Source: Desulfocucumis palustris (GTDB taxonomy: Bacteria; Bacillota; Desulfotomaculia; Desulfotomaculales; Desulfocucumaceae). From it: a stretch of 64,000 nt of DNA. The number at the start of each line of letters is the position of its first letter. The first letter of the stretch is position 1. Position numbers and translations under genes: made by a program. Below the pieces are notes generated by a model. The model saw only the letters and a program-made list of their open reading frames with translations, did not search any database and was not told the origin of the DNA. Shown piece after piece: positions 8,194 to 17,520 of the stretch. The stretch covers positions 1 to 64,000 of the forward strand of contig NZ_BFAV01000130.1 in the NCBI RefSeq assembly GCF_002933875.1, in the 5' to 3' direction.

Positions 8194-9846
8194 CTAGGTG
8201 CATTTTAATATACGACCCGCCTTTTTCTCAGTTATGCACTTACCGTCACTCACTACTTGCCGGCCGTTTACAAAGACGTATTTTATACCGGAAGGCTTCT
8301 CCCCGGTATTTCGGCGGGAAGTGTTGTCCCTGATCAGGTTATAATCGAAAACGGTAATATCTGCCCAGCAGCCGGCCTTTAAGAAACCTCTGTCTTTTAA
8401 TCCAATACGCTCGGCAGAGTTTCCTGTCATCTTTGCTATTGCTTCTTCCAGAGAAAAAAGGTTTTTCTCCTTTTGGTAACGCTGAATAATAACAGGAAAA
8501 GTCCCAAACGCAGCAGGATGCGGCTTCCCCCCGGGGGCAATAATTACATCAGTTTCAAAGGTACACAACGGATGCTTCATTACTTTAGTTAAAACCTCAT
8601 CGTTGTTTTCTTCACCGTTGTATTTATAGTAGAGACAGGCAGCACTACCTTTGCTTTGCTCAGCTATTCTAAGTAAGGCATCGCTGTTGGAGCAATTCAT
8701 CATATTGGCAATTTCGGGAATAAACAAACCCTCGTATTTCTCTAATTCCTTATGACCTCCGTACATCAGTTGGATATCTTCATAGCTCATACCTAGAAAT
8801 TTAAAGCCAATTTCCCACTCAATCGACTGCCGGAACCTGGATAAGAGACTTTTAAAGTTCTTTTCCGGGTTTCTAAGGAACCATGCAGAAAATAAAGCAT
8901 TAACTGTCGTATTAACGCAATGATAGGGAAGAACATCAAAGGCAATATCAACGCCACGTGACTTGGCCTGGTCAATCATGCCAATAGCTCTATCGCTGCT
9001 TGACCAACTTTTTTCACCACCGAATACCAGATGGGAAATCTGTATCTTAACCCCGGTTTTTTCAGCTAAATTAATCATTTCTTCAAGGGCGCGGATATTA
9101 TGGGGTTTTATAAGGAAATCAGTTTTGTAAATTGGTGATATTCGGGTAAGGGATTTTATATGAACTGTAAGAATTCTATTATTTCTTTTTACCAGCAGGG
9201 CCATTTCTTCCAGTTCTTTTATATTTATAAACATCCCGGGCTCGTACCCCAGGCCCAGAGAAAATCCATAAGCACCGTCTGAAAAAGATTCCTCAATTAT
9301 TCGACTCATTTGCTGCATTTTGTCTCTGCCGGGATACGAATAATCGGCCCCCCACAAAGACCACCGCAGAGTCCCATGCCCTGTAAGTTGGGCTAAATTC
9401 AAAGAGAGGCCTCTTTTTTCCAGAAAATCAAAAAAAGAACCTGTTGATTCCCATTTAACCTCAAGTGGTCCTCCCGACAATAATTCATATGAACGCTGCA
9501 CAAGATTCATGTATTTTGAATATCCCTCAGCCAAAGGGGCCGGGGAAAATCCACAGTTTCCACCGACTATTGTTGTAATCCCCTGTTCAAGCAGACATGC
9601 CAACATTTCGGGGTGATTATCAAGGGGTAACAGATAATCGCTGTGAGAATGAATGTCTATAAATCCGGGACAAACCATCAGATTATCCGCGTCAATAATA
9701 TGCTTTGCCTCTATATTTCCTGTGTTATCTACCGGTCTGAAAACCGCGGAAATTTTAAAATCTTCCACGGCAATATCACCTTGAAAGGGTGCTCTACCCG
9801 TACCGTCTACTATAGTTCCATTTTTAATCAATAGATCACATTGCAC
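8194..9846 (-). CDS. N-acyl-D-amino-acid deacylase family amidohydrolase
   Basis: A 550-residue metal-dependent amidohydrolase. The pattern fits D-aminoacylase relatives, which remove acyl groups from N-acyl-D-amino acids, though dihydroorotase-like or other substrates are possible. Key features are MVCPGFIDIHSHSDYLLPLD with the metal-binding His-x-His, the GGNCGFSPAPL loop typical of the D-aminoacylase branch, and a C-terminal LKAGCWADITVFDYNLI beta-sandwich return. Translation starts at GTG 9846 behind GGAGGTAAG. It is monocistronic, on the opposite strand to the glycosidase. No transporter is adjacent. Confidence 0.8.
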   Translation of the reverse strand: MQCDLLIKNGTIVDGTGRAPFQGDIAVEDFKISAVFRPVDNTGNIEAKHIIDADNLMVCPGFIDIHSHSDYLLPLDNHPEMLACLLEQGITTIVGGNCGFSPAPLAEGYSKYMNLVQRSYELLSGGPLEVKWESTGSFFDFLEKRGLSLNLAQLTGHGTLRWSLWGADYSYPGRDKMQQMSRIIEESFSDGAYGFSLGLGYEPGMFINIKELEEMALLVKRNNRILTVHIKSLTRISPIYKTDFLIKPHNIRALEEMINLAEKTGVKIQISHLVFGGEKSWSSSDRAIGMIDQAKSRGVDIAFDVLPYHCVNTTVNALFSAWFLRNPEKNFKSLLSRFRQSIEWEIGFKFLGMSYEDIQLMYGGHKELEKYEGLFIPEIANMMNCSNSDALLRIAEQSKGSAACLYYKYNGEENNDEVLTKVMKHPLCTFETDVIIAPGGKPHPAAFGTFPVIIQRYQKEKNLFSLEEAIAKMTGNSAERIGLKDRGFLKAGCWADITVFDYNLIRDNTSRRNTGEKPSGIKYVFVNGRQVVSDGKCITEKKAGRILKCT

Positions 9847-10183
9847 GTACTTACCTCCTTTTTTAATATATTAGCTTTTAAAATTATACAGCATCAAAGT
9901 AATTGAGTATGCAGTTGATTTTTCCTAAAATACGACATGTTACGACACTCAAAAAGCAAAGGGCCGATTATCTTGCTTGCTGCTGCTTAAGACAGGCACA
10001 TGCCACGCTTTATTTGGAATATACAGTAAAGGTGGAGTAGTTTCGCCTTAGTTTATACCACTAAATATAAACATACGATGTGCTGATAAGAACGAACTTG
10101 ATATTATTGATTTTGGATTTTACCCTTGCTATTACTCCACCCCCTTGTTCAAATGTCTTTTATCGCAAGGTGGTGTAAACATT
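9847..10183. other. 337 bp intergenic, one repeat copy
   Basis: No gene is visible. It contains the third hairpin-repeat copy (9957-10003) and a loose GGTGGAGTA/TACTCCACC pair about 100 bases apart (near 10031 and 10133). Confidence 0.5.
9957..10003 (+). repeat. REP-like hairpin repeat, third copy
   Basis: This is a diverged copy of the 7888-7950 element: AAGCAAAGGGCCGATTAT then CTTGCTTGCTGCTGC and AAGACAGGCACATGCCAC in the same order. Confidence 0.55.
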
Positions 10184-10220
10184 AAAAAAAACGCCGATTT
10201 AGGCAACTGGCGTTTTTTTT
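10184..10220 (-). terminator. terminator of the tepA-ylzJ end of the dap/dpa cluster
   Basis: ACGCC/GGCGT arms sit between runs of A and T, 38 bases beyond the ylzJ stop. A decayed duplicate is at 3335-3366. Confidence 0.7.
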
Positions 10221-10257
10221 GAAATATTTCAATACGGTTTGAATTTTTTAAAACCCT

Positions 10258-10503
10258 TTAGCCGGAGTCGCATTTCACCTGGGACAGCCGGTAGATATCT
10301 ATAATATTGCCCGGTTTGTAATCGGGGAGCAGGTAGTGCCCGGGATCGGTGGACAATAGCTTAACCACCCTGACACTCCCGGACCCCACGTCCTCCACCA
10401 GCATTTGTACACCCCCGATACATATCTCCCTGCAAGATGGGGGTCGCATTTCTTCAATTCCGTCAATCACAAGTTCCAATTGCATGGGGGTGTAAAGAAT
10501 CAT
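10258..10503 (-). CDS. ylzJ: YlzJ-like protein
   Basis: This 81-residue protein starts [15 protein letters not shown] and contains [20 protein letters not shown], the conserved core of the YlzJ family found immediately after tepA in spore formers. Its biochemical role is unknown. The ATG overlaps the tepA stop by four bases (ATGA), so translation is coupled. Two decayed copies of this gene end are present at 3367-3557 and 6290-6480. Confidence 0.8.
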   Translation of the reverse strand: MILYTPMQLELVIDGIEEMRPPSCREICIGGVQMLVEDVGSGSVRVVKLLSTDPGHYLLPDYKPGNIIDIYRLSQVKCDSG

Positions 10504-11345
10504 TGCAGCGGCACCTCTTTTCCCCTCTTCGATTCCTCGATCAGCTGCTTCAGTTTGGCCACCGCCTGCCCCAGTGCCCCAACCTCGTCGATAAGCCCCT
10601 TTTCCACGGCCTCTTTTCCTATCAGCACCGTACCTATGTCCCTGGCCAGTTCACCGGTTCTGAACATCAATTCCCGGAAGTCTTCCGCTGTAACCTTGGA
10701 ATGGCCGGTAACAAAGCGCACCACCCGATCCTGCATTTTGTCCAGGTATTCGTAGGTCTGGGGAACACCAATAACAAGACCGTTCAGCCGGATGGGATGA
10801 ATGGTCATGCTGGCAGTCTCGGCGATAAAACTGTAATCGGCGCTGCAGGCCACCGGGACGCCTATGGAATGGCCTCCTCCCAGAACAATTGAAACTGTCG
10901 GCTTGGACATGCTGGCAACCATCTCGGCTATGGCAAGGCCGGCTTCAACATCCCCCCCCACGGTGTTCAATATCATCAGCACTCCTTCAATTTCGTTTGC
11001 CTGCTCCAGGGCTACCAGCTGGGGGATTATATGCTCGTACTTGGTGGTTTTGTTCTGCGGGGGAAGCACAAGATGGCCTTCGATCTGTCCCACTATACTT
11101 AAACAATGAATATTGCTCTTTATCTCCGGCAGCGGAGTCGAACCCAGTTCCTTCAACGCCTCAATGCCGCCCCCCTTGGGACGGCCCTGCACCCGGCGGG
11201 GATTTCTGGGACTCCCTTCGTCGTCAGGATTGCCGGGCTCCGCGGGGTAATCCGGATTGTGCTCCGGTACAATTGCGGGATCGGGATCGATTTCAGGGGA
11301 TTGCATATGGATACCGGGCTTTTCATCTTTCTTTCTGTCTGGCAT
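10500..11345 (-). CDS. tepA: TepA, ClpP-fold serine protease
   Basis: A ClpP-like translocation-enhancing/spore-associated serine peptidase of 281 residues. The first 70 residues are a low-complexity polar, Pro-rich extension. The ClpP fold follows with [20 protein letters not shown], the catalytic Ser in [10 protein letters not shown] and the His in [15 protein letters not shown] chose ATG 11345 with AGGAGAGGAGATT; the longer frame to 11381 lacks a site. In Bacillus the gene follows RNase J and dapA, as here. It may help degrade proteins during spore formation or outgrowth. Confidence 0.85.
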   Translation of the reverse strand: MPDRKKDEKPGIHMQSPEIDPDPAIVPEHNPDYPAEPGNPDDEGSPRNPRRVQGRPKGGGIEALKELGSTPLPEIKSNIHCLSIVGQIEGHLVLPPQNKTTKYEHIIPQLVALEQANEIEGVLMILNTVGGDVEAGLAIAEMVASMSKPTVSIVLGGGHSIGVPVACSADYSFIAETASMTIHPIRLNGLVIGVPQTYEYLDKMQDRVVRFVTGHSKVTAEDFRELMFRTGELARDIGTVLIGKEAVEKGLIDEVGALGQAVAKLKQLIEESKRGKEVPLQ

Positions 11346-11557
11346 AATAATCTCCTCTCCTGAAAAAGCTGGCGCTATCATTTAAAAATGCCACAGCATA
11401 TAGCACTGTTTTCCGTGGGGTTTTACCCCGGTCATGGGCTCTGCTGCCTGGAATTTCCCGGCATTGAGATACATAAAGGATTTGGATGAAGTATTAAAAA
11501 TAAGTTATCCGTCAATTTAGCAGCTGCGTGGAACTTTCTTTAGTATGCTTAATTAAC

Positions 11558-11594
11558 AAAAAAAATACACGGGCTCCTGATAAACCCGTGTATT
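11558..11594 (-). terminator. terminator of the RNase J gene
   Basis: AATACACGGG and CCCGTGTATT arms are followed on the minus strand by eight T. It sits 13 bases after the RNase J stop, so tepA-ylzJ probably has its own promoter between 11346 and 11557. Confidence 0.8.
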
Positions 11595-11606
11595 CCTGCC
11601 GTTGTT

Positions 11607-13271
11607 TTATATTTCCATGATGATTGGTAAAATCATCGGCCTTCTCCTGGTCTTCTCATACAAAAATTTCCCCAGTGAATCTCTGATCTGAGATTTTATG
11701 GCGGCCCATTCGGATATACCCCTTTCAGTACACTTTTCCAGGGCGGCTCTGACCTTTTCCCTGGCCTCTTCCAGGAGTATCTCCGATTCCCTTACATATA
11801 CGAAACCCCTGGATACGATATCCGGCCCCGCCACAATCATTCCAGCCTCCCTGTTAATGGTTACCACCACTATTAGTATGCCATCCTGGGAAAGCTGTTT
11901 TCTGTCCCTGAGAACAATATTTCCCACATCACCCACGCCAAGTCCGTCCACCAGCACCCTGCCGGCGGTAACCCTCCCGGCGAAGCGGCCGGTTCTACGG
12001 TTAAATTCCAGCACATGACCGTTTTCCCCCACAAAAACATGATTTGGGGGTATGCCCATTTCCTTGGCCAGCTGGGCGTGCTTCACCAGCATGCGGTGCT
12101 CGCCGTGAACAGGCACAAAAAACCGTGGTTTGGTCAGTGTTATCATCAACTTTAACTCTTCCTGGCTGGGGTGGCCGCTGACGTGAATTCCGGATACAGC
12201 TTCATATATGACGTGCGCTCCATGTTTAAATAGCTGATCAATAATCCGTGCCACCAGCTTTTCATTACCAGGAATGGGGGTGGCTGAAATAATAATGGTA
12301 TCCCCGGGCACTATTTCCACCTGGCGGTGATCGGACATGGCCATCCTGGTTAACGCGGACATGGGTTCTCCCTGGCTTCCCGTGGTAAGATACACCAGCC
12401 TGTTTTTAGGCAGGCGGGCGGCCTCGTCCAACTCCACCATGGTCCCCTCGGGTATATTGAGATAACCCAGTTCGTTTGCTACGCTAACCACATTGAGCAT
12501 GCTTCTTCCCACCACGGCAACCTTGCGGTCATACCTGTATGCGGTGGAAATGGCCTGCTGCAAACGGTGCACATTGGAGGCAAAGGTGGCTACAATTATC
12601 CTTTCCCGGGCGTTGCGAAAGGTTTCGTCAAAGGTTTGCCCCACCACCTTTTCCGACATGGTAATGCCGGGGCGCTCCACATTGGTGCTATCCGACATCA
12701 GCACCAGCACGCCTTTCTCCCCCAACTGGGCAAACCGGTAAAAGTCGGTTACCTGTCCGTCCACAGGGGTAAGGTCAAGCTTAAAGTCCCCGGTATGTAT
12801 TATAGCTCCCACCGGTGTGTGAATTGCCACGGACACCGCGTCGGGTATACTGTGGGAAACCCTGATAAACTCCACCTTGAAAGGACCTATATGGACCATT
12901 TCCCTGGGTTTCACCGTATGGAGCTCCACTTCCCGCTCCATGCCCCGCTCTTTAAGTTTCCCCAGCAGCAGCCCCAGGGTAAGCCTGGTCCCATAAACAG
13001 GAACATTTATTTGCCTCAGTATATAAGGCAGGGCGCCAATATGGTCCTCGTGGCCGTGGGTAAGCACAATTCCGCGCACTTGCTCCCTGTTTTCCAGCAA
13101 AAAAGTTATATCGGGTATCACCACATCTATTCCCAACATTTCCTCTTCCGGAAACATCAACCCGCAGTCAATAACCAGAATATTTTCCCCAAATCTCACC
13201 GCCATCATGTTCTTGCCTATTTCCCCCAGCCCCCCCAGGGGGATAAGGGACACCTTAGGTTCTTTTGCCAA
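11607..13271 (-). CDS. rnj: ribonuclease J
   Basis: A metallo-beta-lactamase/beta-CASP RNase of about 554 residues, giving 5'-to-3' exonuclease and endonuclease activity in mRNA decay and rRNA maturation. Motifs: LPLGGLGEIGKN-like start, LTHGHEDHIGALPY (zinc ligands), IHTGDFKLD, and the beta-CASP and C-terminal dimerisation parts (FVPVHGEHRMLVKHA). I place the start at TTG 13271 behind GGGAGGTG; the 13286 TTG lies upstream of that site. Synteny dapA-rnj-tepA matches the Bacillus rnjB position. Whether it is the J1 or J2 type cannot be told. Confidence 0.92.
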   Translation of the reverse strand: MAKEPKVSLIPLGGLGEIGKNMMAVRFGENILVIDCGLMFPEEEMLGIDVVIPDITFLLENREQVRGIVLTHGHEDHIGALPYILRQINVPVYGTRLTLGLLLGKLKERGMEREVELHTVKPREMVHIGPFKVEFIRVSHSIPDAVSVAIHTPVGAIIHTGDFKLDLTPVDGQVTDFYRFAQLGEKGVLVLMSDSTNVERPGITMSEKVVGQTFDETFRNARERIIVATFASNVHRLQQAISTAYRYDRKVAVVGRSMLNVVSVANELGYLNIPEGTMVELDEAARLPKNRLVYLTTGSQGEPMSALTRMAMSDHRQVEIVPGDTIIISATPIPGNEKLVARIIDQLFKHGAHVIYEAVSGIHVSGHPSQEELKLMITLTKPRFFVPVHGEHRMLVKHAQLAKEMGIPPNHVFVGENGHVLEFNRRTGRFAGRVTAGRVLVDGLGVGDVGNIVLRDRKQLSQDGILIVVVTINREAGMIVAGPDIVSRGFVYVRESEILLEEAREKVRAALEKCTERGISEWAAIKSQIRDSLGKFLYEKTRRRPMILPIIMEI

Positions 13272-13598
13272 ATCCGCACCTCCCAAGTCAAAAGTTTGAT
13301 TTCAGTTAGAGACGATACTATTTCGGTGAGCATTCCAGGAGAAGGTGGGAAATATTGGCGGTTATGGACTGCAACCAAAAAGCCGTTCAAAAACCTATGG
13401 TAAATATTATAATAAATTTTGCCGTCACCAACAACCTGAACGGGCAAAAACAAGATCTATGTTTATCTAGGCCTTCATTATGTATTTTTTGTTGGGACAA
13501 TTATAATATTCCCGTACATAAAAATAACCTTCATGAGGCGGTAAAAGGTAAGATATAATAATCGAAAGAGAGACCCTTAGGGTCTCTTTCCTTTTCGT
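13272..13598. other. 327 bp intergenic between dapA and RNase J genes
   Basis: It holds the dapA terminator at its right side and the presumed RNase J promoter. No gene or further strong structure was recognised. Confidence 0.5.
13569..13588 (-). terminator. terminator after dapA
   Basis: AGAGACCC / GGGTCTCT arms with a three-base loop lie 11 bases past the dapA stop. The flanking T tract on the minus strand is weak (CTTTC...), so efficiency is uncertain. Confidence 0.55.
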
Positions 13599-14483
13599 TT
13601 ATATTAAATTCTTCTCAGCCAGCAATCCTCTGATGAATTCTTTTTCCTCCGCCGTGGCCTCCACCAGGGGCAAACGCGGGGGTCCCACCTGCCAGCCCAG
13701 CATATTCATTGCCGCCTTCACCGGAGAGGGATTGCTGTTGATAAACATTCCCTTAAAAATCGGGTACAGCTGCAGGTGCAGTTGTTTGGCCAGGGTGGTG
13801 TTTCCGGAGGTGAAAGCGTCCACCATCTGTTTCATTTGAGGCCCCACCACATGGGACACCACGCTGACAATCCCTTTGGCTCCCAGGGCCATAAAGGAAA
13901 GGGTCATGGAGTCGTCACCGCTGTATATGGAAAATTCGTCGGGCAGTATCCGGCGCAATTCGCTGACCTGGTCAACACTGCCGGCAGCCTCTTTCAGGGC
14001 TACTATGTTGTTTAGCTCAGCCAGTCTGGCCATAGTGGCCGGCAAAAGGTTCACCCCCGTCCGGCCGGGAATATTGTAAAGCATCACGGGTAGATTGGTG
14101 CTTTTGGCAATTGCGCTGAAATGCTGGTATAAACCTTCCTGGGAGGGCTTATTGTAGTACGGGCATACCAGCATGACACCGTCCACACCAACCTTTTCCG
14201 CCGCCTGGGTCAACTCGATGCTGGGGATGGTGCTGTTGCTTCCGGTGCCGGCGATTACAGTGGCCTCTCCGCCGACTTCATCCACCACAATTTTAAATAA
14301 TTCCAGCTTTTCATCCCTGGTAAGAGTTGGTGACTCCCCGGTGGTACCACATACCACAAGACCGTCGGAACCGGACTGCACCAGGTGGCGGGCCAGCTTT
14401 CTGGCCACACTGTAATCAACAGCCAAATCCCTGGTAAAAGGAGTTATCATGGCGGTTAGCACCCGTCCGAAATCTTTAAACAA
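13599..14483 (-). CDS. dapA: 4-hydroxy-tetrahydrodipicolinate synthase
   Basis: Condenses pyruvate with aspartate semialdehyde, the first step of the diaminopimelate/lysine branch and the source of dipicolinate. Motifs: [11 protein letters not shown] start, [11 protein letters not shown], the YNIPGRTGV loop and the Schiff-base Lys in [10 protein letters not shown]. Length is about 294 residues. The frame opens at ATG 14504, but TTG 14483 behind AAGGAAGGTG gives the better ribosome site and the usual N-terminus. It follows the aspartate kinase gene closely and probably ends that transcript. Confidence 0.92.
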   Translation of the reverse strand: MFKDFGRVLTAMITPFTRDLAVDYSVARKLARHLVQSGSDGLVVCGTTGESPTLTRDEKLELFKIVVDEVGGEATVIAGTGSNSTIPSIELTQAAEKVGVDGVMLVCPYYNKPSQEGLYQHFSAIAKSTNLPVMLYNIPGRTGVNLLPATMARLAELNNIVALKEAAGSVDQVSELRRILPDEFSIYSGDDSMTLSFMALGAKGIVSVVSHVVGPQMKQMVDAFTSGNTTLAKQLHLQLYPIFKGMFINSNPSPVKAAMNMLGWQVGPPRLPLVEATAEEKEFIRGLLAEKNLI

Positions 14484-14537
14484 GACTTTCACCTTCCTTA
14501 TCAAATGATACTCCCCGGCACACCGGACACAAATAAT

Positions 14538-15767
14538 TTAATCCGCCAGGGCAAACCGCCGGTGCAGGGCCCGGACCGCCTTTTCCATGTCCTCCCTCTT
14601 AACCAGCAGCCAGATGGTGGTGTGGGAATCATTGGATTGCAATATCTGTATTTCCTCCCTGGTCAACGCATCCACAATGGCTGCCATAATGCCCGGCAGT
14701 CCCGTCATTCCCGCTCCCACCGCGGCCACCTTGGAGCAACCGTCGGTATATTCCACATTGTTTATTCCGGTGGTTTCCAGAACCTGAAGCACTTTCTGGG
14801 CCATGTCACCCCTGACCGTAAAAACCACCCTGTCAGGATAAACATTAATAAAGTCAAGGCTGATGCCGGCCAGGGCCAGGGAATTGAACAGGCGGCGCTT
14901 GACCGTAAGGCCTCCGGAGCCGTTGTCCATGGAAATCCGGAACTGGGTAAGGTTTGGTATCTGGGTTATGCCCGTAATGGTCCTGTCCCGGGTTATATCG
15001 ATGGTTCCTTTAAAAACCTCGCCGGTACTGGTGACAAGAGTTCCCGGAGCGTTGCTGAAAGTGCACTTCACCCGCATGGGTATATTCTTTTGCATTACTA
15101 TTTCCACAGCCCTGGGATGAACCACCTTGGCCCCCTCATGGGCCAGATGACAGATTTCGTCATAGGTGACCACTTCCCTGATTCTGGCATTTTCCACTAT
15201 CCTGGGGTCTGCGGTCATAATACCTTCCACGTCCGTATAAATATCCACAAACTCAGCATCCAGGGCCACCCCAAGGGCCGCTGCGGTGGTGTCGCTGCCC
15301 CCCCGTCCCAGGGTGGTTATCTCCCCGTCCTCGGTCATGCCCTGGAAACCGGCCACCACCACTATTTTTCCTTCCCTGGCATGCCTAATTATATTTTCCG
15401 GTTTTATCTTCAGTATCCTGGCGTCGCTGAAACTATTGTCCGTTACAATACCGGCCTGGGGGCCGCTTAAGAATACCGAGGGATAGCCCAGTTTCTGAAA
15501 GGTGCCGGCCATTATGACCCCGGAGATTATTTCCCCGCAGGACATCAGCATGTCCATTTCCCTGGATTCAATCTCCCGGTGCACCTGCCTGGCAAAATTA
15601 ACTAGAGTATCAGTGGCAAAGGGGTCATTCACTCTCCCTATGGCTGATACCACCAGAACCGGGGTAACCCCCTCCTCCCTGGCGGCTATGGCTCTGGCCG
15701 CGACTTTCTCCCTCAATTCCTGGCTTACCAGGGAGGTTCCCCCAAATTTTTGTATAATGAATCTCAT
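14538..15767 (-). CDS. dapG: aspartate kinase with two ACT domains
   Basis: Phosphorylates aspartate to start the lysine/DAP/threonine pathway. 409 residues: kinase domain beginning MRFIIQKFGGTSL, with GRGGSDTTAAALG and the EGIMTADPRIV motif, then tandem ACT domains from about residue 265 (MTGLPGIMAAIVDAL). These normally bind lysine, threonine or diaminopimelate for feedback control. In Bacillus the paralogue at this locus is the DAP-inhibited dapG, hence the symbol; effector specificity here is inferred from synteny only. It starts seven bases after asd ends. Confidence 0.88.
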   Translation of the reverse strand: MRFIIQKFGGTSLVSQELREKVAARAIAAREEGVTPVLVVSAIGRVNDPFATDTLVNFARQVHREIESREMDMLMSCGEIISGVIMAGTFQKLGYPSVFLSGPQAGIVTDNSFSDARILKIKPENIIRHAREGKIVVVAGFQGMTEDGEITTLGRGGSDTTAAALGVALDAEFVDIYTDVEGIMTADPRIVENARIREVVTYDEICHLAHEGAKVVHPRAVEIVMQKNIPMRVKCTFSNAPGTLVTSTGEVFKGTIDITRDRTITGITQIPNLTQFRISMDNGSGGLTVKRRLFNSLALAGISLDFINVYPDRVVFTVRGDMAQKVLQVLETTGINNVEYTDGCSKVAAVGAGMTGLPGIMAAIVDALTREEIQILQSNDSHTTIWLLVKREDMEKAVRALHRRFALAD

Positions 15768-15774
15768 CTAAAAA

Positions 15775-16848
15775 TCACACCTGCAGGCATCCGTATTTTA
15801 CCAGTAATTCGGCTATTTGAACAGCGTTGGTGGCAGCACCTTTTCTTATCTGGTCCCCCACCACCCAGAGGTTCAGCCCGCTGGGAATGGAATTATCCTC
15901 ACGAATGCGGCCCACAAACACCTCATCCTTATCCGAGCAGAACAGAGGCATGGGATATTTCTTCTCCCGGGGATCGTCAACCACAATAATCCCCGGCGCT
16001 TGTGCCAATATCGTCCTGGTTTGCTCCGCAGTCAGCTTTTTATTGGTCTCAATGTTGACCGATTCGGAGTGGCTGCGATAAACCGGCACCCGAACCGTGG
16101 TGGCGGTAATCCCCATGCTGCTGTCATGCATTATTTTGTGGGTTTCCTTGACCATTTTCCATTCCTCTTTAGTGTAGTCCATATCCTGGAATACATCTAT
16201 ATGGGGAATGAGGTTAAAGGCTATCTGATAAGGAAATTTACCCGGTGGGTATTCGCCGCCATTGACTATGGCCCCGGTCTGGCCGGATAGTTCCGCGATA
16301 CCTTCGGCCCCGGCCCCGGATACCGCCTGGTAGGTGGATACCACCACCCGCTTGATTCCAGCCGCGTCATGAATGGGCTTCAAAGCCACCACCATGATAA
16401 TGGTGGAACAGTTCGGGTTTGCGATGATACCCTTGTGCCATTTTACATCCCCGGGGTTTACCTCGGGCACCACCAGGGGAACCTCCGGGTCAAGCCGAAA
16501 ATTGCTGCTGTTGTCAATAACCACGCAGCCCCGCTCAACCGCCGCGGGACCAAACTCCTTGCTGGCCGAACCGCCGGCAAAAAGGGCCACCTGCATACCG
16601 GTAAAGGAGTCAGGGGTTGTTTCCTCCACGGTCAAACTTTGTCCCTTAAAGCTCATCACCTTTCCGGCTGAGCGGGACGTGGCGCACAGCCTCAGTTCTC
16701 CCACGGGAAAGTTTCTCTCTTCCAATACTTTAACCAATTCATGGCCCACCGCACCGGATGCCCCGACAATTGCAACATTTACGGGGGATATTCCCGCTTG
16801 ACAGGCACCGGTCAAACAGGAATGCTCCCTCTCCTTATTCTGCGACAA
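15775..16848 (-). CDS. asd: aspartate-semialdehyde dehydrogenase
   Basis: Reduces aspartyl phosphate to aspartate semialdehyde with NADPH. 357 residues with the Rossmann start NVAIVGASGAVGHELVKVL, the catalytic Cys in IIANPNCSTIIM and the VPVYRSHSESVNIET segment with its His. The frame opens at TTG 16848 behind GGGAGGGAT. That gives an N-terminal extension of about 20 residues before the fold, including two cysteines, which is unusual for the family. It belongs to the dpaA-dpaB-asd-dapG-dapA run. Confidence 0.92.
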   Translation of the reverse strand: MSQNKEREHSCLTGACQAGISPVNVAIVGASGAVGHELVKVLEERNFPVGELRLCATSRSAGKVMSFKGQSLTVEETTPDSFTGMQVALFAGGSASKEFGPAAVERGCVVIDNSSNFRLDPEVPLVVPEVNPGDVKWHKGIIANPNCSTIIMVVALKPIHDAAGIKRVVVSTYQAVSGAGAEGIAELSGQTGAIVNGGEYPPGKFPYQIAFNLIPHIDVFQDMDYTKEEWKMVKETHKIMHDSSMGITATTVRVPVYRSHSESVNIETNKKLTAEQTRTILAQAPGIIVVDDPREKKYPMPLFCSDKDEVFVGRIREDNSIPSGLNLWVVGDQIRKGAATNAVQIAELLVKYGCLQV

Positions 16849-16905
16849 AATACTATCCCTCCCAAAAATATTGTTTTTTTCCCGGCGCCACCCTGAGAAA
16901 TTAAT

Positions 16906-17493
16906 TTAAGAGTATGCTATCAAGACCGGTTGAATCTGTTTGCCCTGCATGGCGGTCAATATGGTGTCCGCGATTAAATCCATTTTAGCCTTGAGTGAAT
17001 TTGGCTTGCCCGACGGGCTATCCTGGCCGAAGGGAACCATGTATACATTTTTTGTATTAAGTAAAAGCCCTATATTTTTGGCGTTCAGTCCAAGGCCGTC
17101 ATTGGTGGATATGGCCAGCACCACCGGCTTTTGGTTGCGTAAATGGGCTTTTGCGGCCATTAGCACCGGACCGTCGGTAATGGCATTGGCCAATTTAGCC
17201 AGGGTATTTCCGGTACATGGGGCAATCACCAGCAGGTCGAACATTTTTTCGGGCCCCACCGGCTCCACCCCAACAACGCTGCTGACAGCAGTTCTTCCGG
17301 TTATACCCGCAAATTGTTCCTTCCATTTATCCGCGGTTCCAAACCGGGTGTCGGTCTGATCCACCGCCTGGCTGATAATAGGAAAAATTTCCGCACCTTC
17401 ATCAATCAGTTTTTGTACCTGTACAATAACTTCGTCAAGGGTACAGTGGGATCCGGTTAAAGCAAACCCAATTTTTAAATCCTTCAACCTCAC
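16906..17493 (-). CDS. dpaB: dipicolinate synthase subunit B (SpoVFB)
   Basis: A flavoprotein-type subunit that, with DpaA, turns dihydrodipicolinate into dipicolinic acid in the mother cell; the product loads into the spore core with calcium. 195 residues with a flavodoxin-like fold (KIGFALTGSHCTLDEV at the start, LVIAPCTGNTLAKLANAITD in the middle). It starts at GTG 17493 with GGAGGT eight bases upstream. The dpaA stop lies 27 bases upstream. Mother-cell expression is expected from the family. No promoter was identified with confidence. Confidence 0.93.
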   Translation of the reverse strand: MRLKDLKIGFALTGSHCTLDEVIVQVQKLIDEGAEIFPIISQAVDQTDTRFGTADKWKEQFAGITGRTAVSSVVGVEPVGPEKMFDLLVIAPCTGNTLAKLANAITDGPVLMAAKAHLRNQKPVVLAISTNDGLGLNAKNIGLLLNTKNVYMVPFGQDSPSGKPNSLKAKMDLIADTILTAMQGKQIQPVLIAYS

Positions 17494-17520
17494 ACGACAG
17501 CACCTCCGTGTTGTCGAAAG

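Noticed and set aside
10031..10143. GGTGGAGTA/TACTCCACC pair as a hairpin
   Set aside because: Arms are short and about 100 bases apart, likely chance.
13287..13598. Frames between the RNase J and dapA genes
   Set aside because: No start context or domain; the region is leader and terminator.
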